Shown here in pieces: positions 15,992 through 23,918 of a stretch of DNA of 64,000 nt; position 1 is the stretch's first letter; every line of letters starts with the position of its first letter. The notes beneath the pieces were generated by a model. That model made no database searches and was not told where the DNA came from. It was given only the letters and a program-made list of their open reading frames with translations. The position numbers and the translations under genes are program-made. The DNA is from JBGASG01 sp046328035 (GTDB lineage Bacteria > Cyanobacteriota > Vampirovibrionia > Obscuribacterales > Obscuribacteraceae), in contig JAXLXI010000008.1 of assembly GCA_046328035.1 (NCBI GenBank), forward strand, positions 1 to 64,000. The letters run 5' to 3'.

Positions 15992-17287
15992 GTGGCTCCT
16001 CCCAAAAACAGCGATGGACCTGCCGTCACCCCTGATGTGGGCGAAGCTCCCGACGTCCAGAAACAGGGCGACCCGCGCCTCGCGTTGGCACTTGAAGGCA
16101 ATCCGCCGATCGGGCAAAACGACGGCCCGCCTTCTCAAGCTTCCAGCATCACGTCCCAGGAATCGGTAACAGGGAAAGGCTTTCCGCCCTCAAGCGTGGG
16201 CGATACGAGTTTTACCTTCGGGGCTCAGATTCCCGAAAACCAAAATGCGGCTCTGGAGGGCCGACGGGCGATAAATCTGGACCTGGCTCGCGCCAGCGGT
16301 GTCGCCAACCCTGACCAGTTCGTCAACGAAGCATTTAATGCCGCCGACAGGCTCATGAACACACCGGCCGCCGAACGGGAAAAGGCGTTTCAGGAGATCA
16401 TGGCAAATGCTCTGAAGAATCATCCGGAAGCACTGCCGGGCACCTTCGGTCGGGTCCTCAATGATGCTCTGAAAAACGAGCCAGGATCAAAACTATCCAC
16501 CATTTTTAACGGCACAGTCCTGATGCTGGCGGACCAAAACGCGGCGACACCCGAGAATCAAAACGGCATCGTTGCGTCCGCTTTCCAGGGCTACGGAGCC
16601 GACACAGTCCAACGCGACCAGGCGGCATTCAACGCCGGACTGAGCATTGCAAAAATCGAAGACCAGGCACGTGCCGGGATACCTCCGGATCAGGTCGCCC
16701 GGTTTGACGCGTCGCTGAATGAAATCGCCGATCAAATGAAGAGCGCCGGACTGTTCGAGAGACAACCCGACATCGGCGCACGCAAGCCACCAGAAGGCAC
16801 CGATACTACCGCGCAACTGGCGTCACTGAAAGCCGCTTTCCCGAATGTGTCAGACCAGCTAGCCGCAGATTTATTGAAAGCCGGCCGAAGCATCGCGTTT
16901 GCCGACCCGTCCGAGATGCAAGCTAAATTCACGCAAGCCTTGGATCAACTGAGCGCCACCAACCCCGATCTCAGAACAGCAGGCGCCGTGGAGATGCTTG
17001 CCAAATCAATGAATGTGGTCACCGACTCGAATGATTTCTCGATGAGCGGATCGGGCGGCAGCATGCAAATGAACTGGGTGCGCGACAAACGCCTGTCCAC
17101 GCCGGACAATCCGAACGGCAACTTCGGCTTCGCCGTCACTCCAGACCAAGCTGTAGATCGCACCGCATTTGATACCGTCGCCCGGATGGCGGACACCACT
17201 CGGCGGGCCGCGGCATCATTTGATCCCGCCCAGAAATCCGGCAGCTTCACTAACGATGTCTTCCAGCTGCGTCGCTTCGCGGACTAG
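15992..17287 (+). CDS. Hypothetical Ala/Gln-rich protein
   Basis: 431 residues, starting at GTG in my reading, with no signal peptide and no membrane segment. Rich in Ala, Asn, Gln and Asp, mostly predicted helical, with a disordered Pro-rich first 60 residues. Recurrent stretches such as FNAADRLMNTPAAEREKAF and FNAGLSIAKIEDQA suggest helical hairpins. No domain is recognised. The start is uncertain, because no strong ribosome-binding site is seen. Confidence 0.55.
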   Translation: MAPPKNSDGPAVTPDVGEAPDVQKQGDPRLALALEGNPPIGQNDGPPSQASSITSQESVTGKGFPPSSVGDTSFTFGAQIPENQNAALEGRRAINLDLARASGVANPDQFVNEAFNAADRLMNTPAAEREKAFQEIMANALKNHPEALPGTFGRVLNDALKNEPGSKLSTIFNGTVLMLADQNAATPENQNGIVASAFQGYGADTVQRDQAAFNAGLSIAKIEDQARAGIPPDQVARFDASLNEIADQMKSAGLFERQPDIGARKPPEGTDTTAQLASLKAAFPNVSDQLAADLLKAGRSIAFADPSEMQAKFTQALDQLSATNPDLRTAGAVEMLAKSMNVVTDSNDFSMSGSGGSMQMNWVRDKRLSTPDNPNGNFGFAVTPDQAVDRTAFDTVARMADTTRRAAASFDPAQKSGSFTNDVFQLRRFAD

Positions 17288-17340
17288 ATTTTCGAGCGAC
17301 TCAGGGGTGCCCTGATTCGATTTGATCTTCCAGCACCACC

Positions 17341-17438
17341 TACAACAAAAGTGTTGTAACCCGAGACGCGCTGCGAAGCCGGAAAAGCCCATAACTTCGT
17401 GCGGCGCAACCTCTTGACTTTCAACAGAAGTGTTGAAA
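17341..17438 (+). promoter_or_regulatory. Two matched palindromic operator-like sites
   Basis: TACAACA-aaag-TGTTGTA (17341-17358) and TTTCAACA-gaag-TGTTGAAA (17419-17438) share the core CAACA-N4-TGTTG; centres are 79 bases apart. A TTGACT -35-like hexamer (17414-17419) abuts the second. The pair lies 50-150 bases upstream of the M50-like gene and is probably a binding site for a dimeric repressor or activator. The regulator is unknown. Confidence 0.55.
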
Positions 17439-17491
17439 CCTACAAGGAGAAAATCGGCACACCTTGAGTTTGCTATTATCCAAGCAGTCTC

Positions 17492-18685
17492 ATGACGAGC
17501 AGTCTTATTTATAGATGGACCCCCGTGTTCTCAAATAATTTTTCAACCAACGACTTCGCCACTTTAGTTTTCATTCCGCTGATCTTTATCACCCTTCGTG
17601 ATTTGAAGCGGAACTGGCAGTCGGTTTGGGACGATGATGTGACGGCTGCTGACCGTGCTTTGCTGCTGCGCGCGGCGCTGGTTTTCACCCTTACCGTTTT
17701 GACGCTTGTGCACGAGGCGGGACACGCACTGGCAGCATTGCAATATGGCGGCAAGATCATCGAGTTTCATTACAGCGTCATTCACTCGTGGGTGCGTTAC
17801 GCTGGACATTTCACAGATACGCAAGACGTCTGGATTGCCTTCGCCGGCAACCTGGCCGGTATCATCGCGTCTCTTCTCTTTCTCGTCGCCGCCTGCTGCC
17901 TGCGTTCACCACCGGTGGTGGCTATTTGCGGTTATATCGGCTGGCTGAATCTGGCCAACACGATCATCTTTTATCCCATACTTTCGCTGGCCGGCTTTCA
18001 GGGCGACTGGTTGATGATTTACGCCACACCAGCCGGCAAGCTGAACGTGGAGATTGCCGCGTTTCATGCACTGCTGGTTTTCTTCTTTATATATGGAACG
18101 TTCAGCAATCGGGTGAAGTTGTGGTTTCGCCGACGCACCGACCCGAGATGGGACATGGAGTATCAACGCTGGCTGTCCCAGCTTTCTGTAGCTCCCAGTC
18201 TGGAGGGCTGGGTCAATCTCGGATACACCTACGTGCGCGCCGGTCTTTACGGGATGGCTAAGGACGCCGCCGACAACGCCAACTTGATGGAACCGAATTC
18301 ATCCGAGGTGGCGCGCCTGCAAGCCTCGATTGCTTATAGCGAACGCAAGTTCAACGACGTCATCCGCTTCTGCAAAACTATCACCAACGATTTGCAGCAG
18401 CCACCACGCCTGCGGGCGATGGCGTGGATCAATGTCGGACACGCCTATCGCGAATTGCGGGACATCGGCAAGGCACTGGAGGCTTACGACCACGCCATCA
18501 TCGAAGACCCATTTCTCGGTGACGCCCGCCTGTTTAAGGCTGCTCTGCTTCTCTCCGCCGGCAAAGAGCCGGAAGCGCTGCAGGAATTGCGCACCATAGC
18601 TCCCCTGCCGCTGGTCTGGATTGATGAGAGCAATAAAATGCAATATCAGTCTCTGCTGACGAAGGCGCTCAGCCAGATTGGCTAG
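17492..18685 (+). CDS. M50-like membrane metallopeptidase with TPR tail
   Basis: 397 residues. The N-terminal half is polytopic (about five to six membrane segments) and contains HEAGHA (His74, Glu75, His78) inside a hydrophobic segment, the zinc site of site-2-type peptidases. GWLNLANTIIFYP at about 150 may supply the later M50 motif; the usual NxxPxxxxDG is not exact. After an NRVKLWFRRR boundary at about 208, the cytoplasmic half has tetratricopeptide-like helices (~230-390; GWVNLGYTYVRAGLYGMAKDAADNA, WINVGHAYRELRDIGKALEAYDHA). Regulated intramembrane proteolysis is a plausible role. Two genes downstream lies a paralogue without the zinc site. Confidence 0.75.
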   Translation: MTSSLIYRWTPVFSNNFSTNDFATLVFIPLIFITLRDLKRNWQSVWDDDVTAADRALLLRAALVFTLTVLTLVHEAGHALAALQYGGKIIEFHYSVIHSWVRYAGHFTDTQDVWIAFAGNLAGIIASLLFLVAACCLRSPPVVAICGYIGWLNLANTIIFYPILSLAGFQGDWLMIYATPAGKLNVEIAAFHALLVFFFIYGTFSNRVKLWFRRRTDPRWDMEYQRWLSQLSVAPSLEGWVNLGYTYVRAGLYGMAKDAADNANLMEPNSSEVARLQASIAYSERKFNDVIRFCKTITNDLQQPPRLRAMAWINVGHAYRELRDIGKALEAYDHAIIEDPFLGDARLFKAALLLSAGKEPEALQELRTIAPLPLVWIDESNKMQYQSLLTKALSQIG

Positions 18686-18743
18686 CGAGTCCTGCCATCG
18701 CCGGGCGGGCGCCTAGATTAAGGGCGTCGGGTGGACATCACCG

Positions 18744-19109
18744 GTGGCGAGACCTAAAAATGGCGACATGCGAATCAATGTACCGGTCACCATTGCAGTC
18801 TTTATCGTTCTCTTCATAGTCGGGGTCGTCGCCCTGACCATGCTCGGAAAGCCTCTCCTGACTGAGCTTTCCTTCGATAATACGACTGTCGGCTATATCG
18901 ACCTGGCTCGCCAGGCGGCGACAAAACGGGACTACGCAAAAGCTGAAAGCCTCTACCAGGAGGCGATATCGAACGCGGAGCGGGTTTCGCCCAACGGACA
19001 GAACACGGTTTTCGCTCTTGTTACGTACGCTGAGTATCTGAAGAGCCGTAAACGCCCCGCAGAGGCGCAGGTTTACGAGACTCGCGCCTACCGGATCTCC
19101 CATCCATAA
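18744..19109 (+). CDS. Small membrane-anchored TPR-like protein
   Basis: 121 residues from a GTG start (ATG 18768 is the alternative). One N-terminal membrane helix at about 12-34 is followed by a short helical region with TPR spacing (LARQAATKRDYAKAESLYQEAI ... LVTYAEYLKSRKRPAEAQVYE). It sits between the M50-like gene and its paralogue, so it may form part of the same membrane complex. No named family. Confidence 0.55.
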   Translation: MARPKNGDMRINVPVTIAVFIVLFIVGVVALTMLGKPLLTELSFDNTTVGYIDLARQAATKRDYAKAESLYQEAISNAERVSPNGQNTVFALVTYAEYLKSRKRPAEAQVYETRAYRISHP

Positions 19110-19202
19110 CTTCTTTCTCAGGCTTGTCAATGTATCGGGTCAGTAGAATGCGGGCGGTTCTTTCGAATCTCTCGGAAATCTAGGAAGTCTCGGCCCACTC
19201 TT

Positions 19203-20411
19203 ATGAACGAACTCTACCTGTGGCTTATAACTGCGGTAGTAACTATCGTCGGTTTGAATACGATCGTCAGACTCTGGTCTGAGCGCGAACGCCTCTGGCG
19301 CGACGATCTACAAGAAGAAGACCGCGCCTTCGCATGGCGCGTCGTGATCTTCCTGATTTTTCCGCTGCTCACCATCACCGATCTGCGTGCCACCATGGTT
19401 GCGTCGCAATGGCTGGGCGGATACATCAAGACCTGGTCATACGGAGTGTTCTGGTATTCGGCAGTACCTGCCGGCTTGCCTTCCGAGCATCTTTTCACCC
19501 CAGTTTTGTTCGCCGGCGCGGCGGTGCAGTTTGCGCTGGCACTTTGTCTTTTGCCTGCGCTGTTCTTCCGCCCGCATCCGTTTCTTGCCACCATCATTGG
19601 TTACACCATCTCGTTCATCCTGGCGCTGAATTTGATCATCGAACCGGTGATCTCCGCAGTCGGTCTGGGCGGTTCGCGCTGGAGTCTGTTCATGCAGACA
19701 TCCACCACCGAAGAGCGCATCATGATGTTCTCCATCTACGGTGTGCTCGGCATTCTCTATTTCATGGCGCTCTCCAACCGGACGGTGCGCATGTGGTTCG
19801 TGGATTTATCGCGCCCGGCGCTCTCGGAAAAGTTGCGCGACGCCGCGCAGCAGGTTCGTCACGAACCAAACAATCCCTATCTGGTCGCCCGCGCTGCCAT
19901 CTTGTTTCTTCGCTCCGGCATGGCCGGTGAAGCGCGCAAACACTTCCGCCGTCTGCGCTTCTTAGTTCCGGACAGTGTCTATGTTCCATTCGTGCAGGCG
20001 ATGCTTTCTTATTACAAGCATGATTTCAAAGCCGCGCGTAAATCGTTTCTTCAAGCGTCCGAGTTTCCTTACGTGGACACTTCCTTGAAAGGCGTGTTGC
20101 TGGCAGCATCTGCCTGCGCAGCTTTTGCCGAAGGCGACAATCACGAGGCTCTCAATCTCGCCGAGCGCGCTCTGGAATTTGACGAAGCGAGCGTGGTGGC
20201 ACGCATGGTGAAGGTCGATGTCTTCCTGCGCTCCGGCAGCAAAGAACAGGCCGGAGAAGAAATTCTCAACGCCATCCGACGCGGACTGGATTTGAATCTT
20301 GATAACAAACTGCCGCTGGACAGCGAGCGCGTACTCAATCGCGTTCAGACTCTCGAGCAGCAACTGCAGCCAGCGGCAGCGAAGAAGGCGCCGGTCAGCT
20401 CAGCGCGCTAG
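19203..20411 (+). CDS. Paralogue of the M50-like protein lacking HExxH
   Basis: 402 residues, with the same plan as the 17492 protein: a polytopic N-terminal half, an NRTVRMWF boundary and a TPR-like C-terminal half (~230-380). An ungapped 43-residue alignment links LWRDDLQEEDRA...SQWLGG here with VWDDDVTAADRA...LQYGG there. In it the HEAGH zinc site is replaced by DLRAT, so no metalloprotease activity is expected. It could be a regulatory or scaffolding pseudo-protease. Its end overlaps the convergent membrane gene by 4 bases. Confidence 0.65.
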   Translation: MNELYLWLITAVVTIVGLNTIVRLWSERERLWRDDLQEEDRAFAWRVVIFLIFPLLTITDLRATMVASQWLGGYIKTWSYGVFWYSAVPAGLPSEHLFTPVLFAGAAVQFALALCLLPALFFRPHPFLATIIGYTISFILALNLIIEPVISAVGLGGSRWSLFMQTSTTEERIMMFSIYGVLGILYFMALSNRTVRMWFVDLSRPALSEKLRDAAQQVRHEPNNPYLVARAAILFLRSGMAGEARKHFRRLRFLVPDSVYVPFVQAMLSYYKHDFKAARKSFLQASEFPYVDTSLKGVLLAASACAAFAEGDNHEALNLAERALEFDEASVVARMVKVDVFLRSGSKEQAGEEILNAIRRGLDLNLDNKLPLDSERVLNRVQTLEQQLQPAAAKKAPVSSAR

Positions 20412-21004
20412 CCGCCGAGGAAACGCATAATCTCGGCGTTGAGAATCTGAGTGCCCATCAGAACTTCGCGGCGTCCAACCAGCCACGGCAGCAAAATCGC
20501 CAGGGTGCCGAGCGCGGTCAGCGACCGATTGCCCGACAGAGTCAACTCGGGCATGGTGAAGAAACCTACGAAGCAGCCCAGAATATAGGACTGTATGAGC
20601 CAGGGAACCGCCCAAAGCCCTGACGACAACGCTTGCGGCTGCTGAACCAGGTCCCACCAGACACCCAGAAGCAGCGCCTGGTTGAGGCAAATCAGCGTAA
20701 TGCCCAGCCACTGCCCGGCTTTCGTGGCGATTTTCCAGCCATTGACGGCAGCGGCCCAGGAAAAAAGCCAGCAACCGCTGCTGATCGCGAAGACGTCAAA
20801 GAATATGTCTTCCAGTCCGGAGCTCTGGAAGAAAGATCGCGGGTGCCGGTCGGGATAGATGACGGGCATCAGGCAGAAAGCCGTAATCACAAGCCCAGCA
20901 ATGAATACAGACCACGCGAACACAATATGCCGGCGGCTTTGTGTCAATGCTGTCCTGGGTGTGTCGGACGCTTCCATTGGTTGAAAGGATAACACCCTTC
21001 TCAT
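20408..21004 (-). CDS. Hypothetical five-TM membrane protein
   Basis: 198 residues with about five hydrophobic segments (~28-50, 72-92, 98-118, 130-152, 163-180) and no recognised motif. The start may be ATG 21004 or ATG 20977 (MEASDTP). Convergent with the M50 paralogue and divergent from the diguanylate cyclase gene. Function unknown. Confidence 0.55.
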   Translation of the reverse strand: MRRVLSFQPMEASDTPRTALTQSRRHIVFAWSVFIAGLVITAFCLMPVIYPDRHPRSFFQSSGLEDIFFDVFAISSGCWLFSWAAAVNGWKIATKAGQWLGITLICLNQALLLGVWWDLVQQPQALSSGLWAVPWLIQSYILGCFVGFFTMPELTLSGNRSLTALGTLAILLPWLVGRREVLMGTQILNAEIMRFLGG

Positions 21005-21093
21005 AGGGCAAAAGACTGCGTAATTATCCCCTTGGAAAGCGCCGAAAAAGCCATATAATTTGCTCGAGCGTCCTTGAAGAGAAAATTCCGGCA

Positions 21094-23916
21094 GTGCGGC
21101 TACTTAGGCTAATTCGAGAGTTGGACATTCGGACTCGCTTGCTGCTTTTGTGCATCGCAGTAGCAACGCCGCTTGTCGCCATGTGCGGGGTGATCATCTG
21201 GAAGGAATACCAGAGCCTCACCCAGACCGCCAAACGGGCCACGACTTTCCACGATCAGCTGGCGGTACGCAGCCTCTCGCAGTGGATTTCGACTCACCAG
21301 AGAGAATTGCATGCTCTGGCAGTTTTGCCTGAGATCCAGGCTGCGGTTCCGGAAGAAACCAGTCAGATTCTCGAAACCCAAACTCGCATCAGCCCCGACG
21401 TCAACATGCTGGCGCTGGTGAATCCAGTCACCGGCGACGTCAGCGCAGCCAGCCAACCACTTAACCAGCCAGTCAACTTGAAGGACCTGCCGTTTTTCCG
21501 ACAGACGGTTGAGACCGCTAACTTCGGAGTGTCCGGCTATGTCCTATGTCCGATCACCCATGAGCCGGCCATTCTCTTCGGATATCCAGTAAGGGACACG
21601 AAGACGCAAGCAGTGAAAAGCATTTTGATCGCTTCTGTGAATCCAGGAGCGATTTTGCATCTTTTCCGGGACCTGGGCGAAGAGCAAGGCTCCGTCATTG
21701 CTGTGGTCGACAAAGACAAGAAAGTCCTGGCGCGCACGCTCGACAATGAGAAATGGCAAGGGCAAGATTTTTCCAATGCCAAATCGGTGACCGCCGCTTC
21801 GCACAGTCGCAGTGGCACCCTGGAAGGGGTTGGTATCGCCGATGGTATCCAGCGCACTTATGCCTTCGACCGCGTTCCGGAAACCGATTGGATCGTGGTG
21901 GCAGGTATTCCGACCAATATCATTTATGGTTCAGCGCACGATCGCCTGTATCTGATGCTCTTCGCAGCGGTACTGGCCATCGGCTCTTCCGTGCTTCTGG
22001 CTTACGCGGTGACCGGACATTTTACCGGACCCATACATGAGCTGGTGCGCGAAGCGGTGGCAGTCGGCCGTGGAGATTTGACAAAGCGTGTTACTCTAGT
22101 ACAGGGTGGGGAGCTCGGGCTACTTGCACGCGCTTTCAACAACATGGCGTTAAATCTGCAATTGCATGAGGAGCACAGCCTCATGATCGAAAAAATCGCT
22201 GAGTCCGTGCGGCAATCTCTCGACCTGGATGAGATTCTCAATACTGCTGTGCTCGAACTGGGAAAAGCCCTCGGTGCGAGCCGTTGCTGCCTGGCACTGG
22301 TCGAAGACGAACAACCGATTGTTGATGTCACCGATGGTGGCTCGCACCTGGAATTCAATTATGTGTGGTGGGATCCTCAACGCCAGGGCACCGCTCTGCA
22401 AAACCGCTCGATCGTCGTCACCGACCGCAGCATTCTCAAATCTATTCTCGAACACAAAGCCATCCTTTCATTGGATGTGATGGACCAGTCGACGTTCGCC
22501 CCCATGTTCGAACGCGACGAAGCATCACCGGAAGACTGGCGTTCGGTCAAAACTCTGATTGCCTGCCCGATCGTTCTCAACGACACGCCGGTAGGCATGA
22601 TCCTCGTGCATCAATGCGACAACCGCCGAGCCTGGCTCGACCTGGAGCTGCAACTGGTAGAAGCGGTCGCCCGCCACGTAGCACTGGCGATGGAGCACGC
22701 CAACTTGTTCGCGCACACCAAGCGCCTGGCAGAGCAAGAGCTGCTGATAAATAGAATCGTCCGCGCCACCAGATCTTCGCTGGACACCGACGTGATACTG
22801 AATACGGTGACCTCCGAACTGGGTCGCGCTCTGGACGCCGATTACTGCCAGATCGCACAGCCGCGTCCGGAAGGTCCGCTGGTGATTACGCATGAATATG
22901 TACGCGAAGGACTGGAGTCACGCAAAGGTCTGGGACTCTACGGTCCGCGCATGGACTTCGACCCCAGCGATGAAGGCAAAGCCGAACTGCGCACCGTGCT
23001 CGGAATTGATCTGGCTTCGTTGAAAGAGATTGATGTGACGGCACAGGAAGCACCGATTGCCGTCATCTCGGACGTCACGGAAGACAAGCGCGCCGAGCCA
23101 TTTGCGGAGTTTCTCAACGTTATCGGCTCCAAGTCCGTAGTCGCGGCACCGTTGCTGCAAGACGATCGCGTCCTGGGTATCTTAATCCTGCATCAGTGCG
23201 ATCGAGTGCGCGATTGGGACGGCGTCGATGTGCACCTGGTTTCTTCTCTGGCTGACCAGCTGGCGGTGGCAATCTCCCACGCGCAGCTCTTCTCGCAAGT
23301 GAAGTACCAGGCGATCACAGACGGCTTGACCGGACTTTACAACCACGTCTACTTCAAAAATCGTCTGGCAGAAGAATTGAACAGAGCCCATCGTAAGTCT
23401 AAGACCTGCTCATTGCTCATGCTCGACCTCGACAAGCTCAAACAGATCAACGACACCTTCGGTCACCCGGTCGGCGATGCTGCCATCCGTCAGGTGGCAA
23501 CGATGCTCAAGACTCTGCTGCGAAGCGGCGACACTGCCGCCAGATATGGTGGCGAAGAGTTCGCCGTCATCTTGCCGGAAACGCCTCTCGCCGAGGCCAC
23601 TATGATCGCAGACCGTCTGCGCAGAAACATCAACCGCAATCCGGTGCCTGGACTGGGACACATCTCCACCTCGATAGGTGTAGCTTCGTTCCCGTCGCAA
23701 GCCACCTCGGGAGAAGAACTGATCGACCGCGCTGACAAAGCCCTGTATGTCGCCAAACGCGGCGGGCGCAATCGCGTCTGCGTCTGGGATGAAGTGCAAC
23801 CCGTCACGGTAGCCGTCGATGATCCGATGCCGCCACCGGTGCGTGAGCTGCCGGCTATAACTCAGACCAACGGCGCCACTAAAGCCGGCGAAGAAGAAGC
23901 GCCACGCAACGCTTAA
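21094..23916 (+). CDS. Membrane diguanylate cyclase: Cache-HAMP-GAF-GAF-GGDEF
   Basis: 940 residues from a GTG start. TM1 (~13-33), an extracytoplasmic dCache-like sensor (~40-280; contains VNPVTGDVSAASQP and DWIVVAGIP), TM2 (~285-307), HAMP (~308-360; AVAVGRGDLTKRV), two GAF domains (~370-545 and ~550-740) and a GGDEF domain (~745-905). The active site reads GGEEF at 819-823, a competent variant. An RxxD inhibitory site (Arg810, Asp813) lies five residues before it, so product inhibition by c-di-GMP is likely. The enzyme is expected to make c-di-GMP from two GTP in response to an external ligand and cytosolic GAF signals. No EAL domain is present. Confidence 0.9.
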   Translation: MRLLRLIRELDIRTRLLLLCIAVATPLVAMCGVIIWKEYQSLTQTAKRATTFHDQLAVRSLSQWISTHQRELHALAVLPEIQAAVPEETSQILETQTRISPDVNMLALVNPVTGDVSAASQPLNQPVNLKDLPFFRQTVETANFGVSGYVLCPITHEPAILFGYPVRDTKTQAVKSILIASVNPGAILHLFRDLGEEQGSVIAVVDKDKKVLARTLDNEKWQGQDFSNAKSVTAASHSRSGTLEGVGIADGIQRTYAFDRVPETDWIVVAGIPTNIIYGSAHDRLYLMLFAAVLAIGSSVLLAYAVTGHFTGPIHELVREAVAVGRGDLTKRVTLVQGGELGLLARAFNNMALNLQLHEEHSLMIEKIAESVRQSLDLDEILNTAVLELGKALGASRCCLALVEDEQPIVDVTDGGSHLEFNYVWWDPQRQGTALQNRSIVVTDRSILKSILEHKAILSLDVMDQSTFAPMFERDEASPEDWRSVKTLIACPIVLNDTPVGMILVHQCDNRRAWLDLELQLVEAVARHVALAMEHANLFAHTKRLAEQELLINRIVRATRSSLDTDVILNTVTSELGRALDADYCQIAQPRPEGPLVITHEYVREGLESRKGLGLYGPRMDFDPSDEGKAELRTVLGIDLASLKEIDVTAQEAPIAVISDVTEDKRAEPFAEFLNVIGSKSVVAAPLLQDDRVLGILILHQCDRVRDWDGVDVHLVSSLADQLAVAISHAQLFSQVKYQAITDGLTGLYNHVYFKNRLAEELNRAHRKSKTCSLLMLDLDKLKQINDTFGHPVGDAAIRQVATMLKTLLRSGDTAARYGGEEFAVILPETPLAEATMIADRLRRNINRNPVPGLGHISTSIGVASFPSQATSGEELIDRADKALYVAKRGGRNRVCVWDEVQPVTVAVDDPMPPPVRELPAITQTNGATKAGEEEAPRNA

Positions 23917-23918
23917 AT

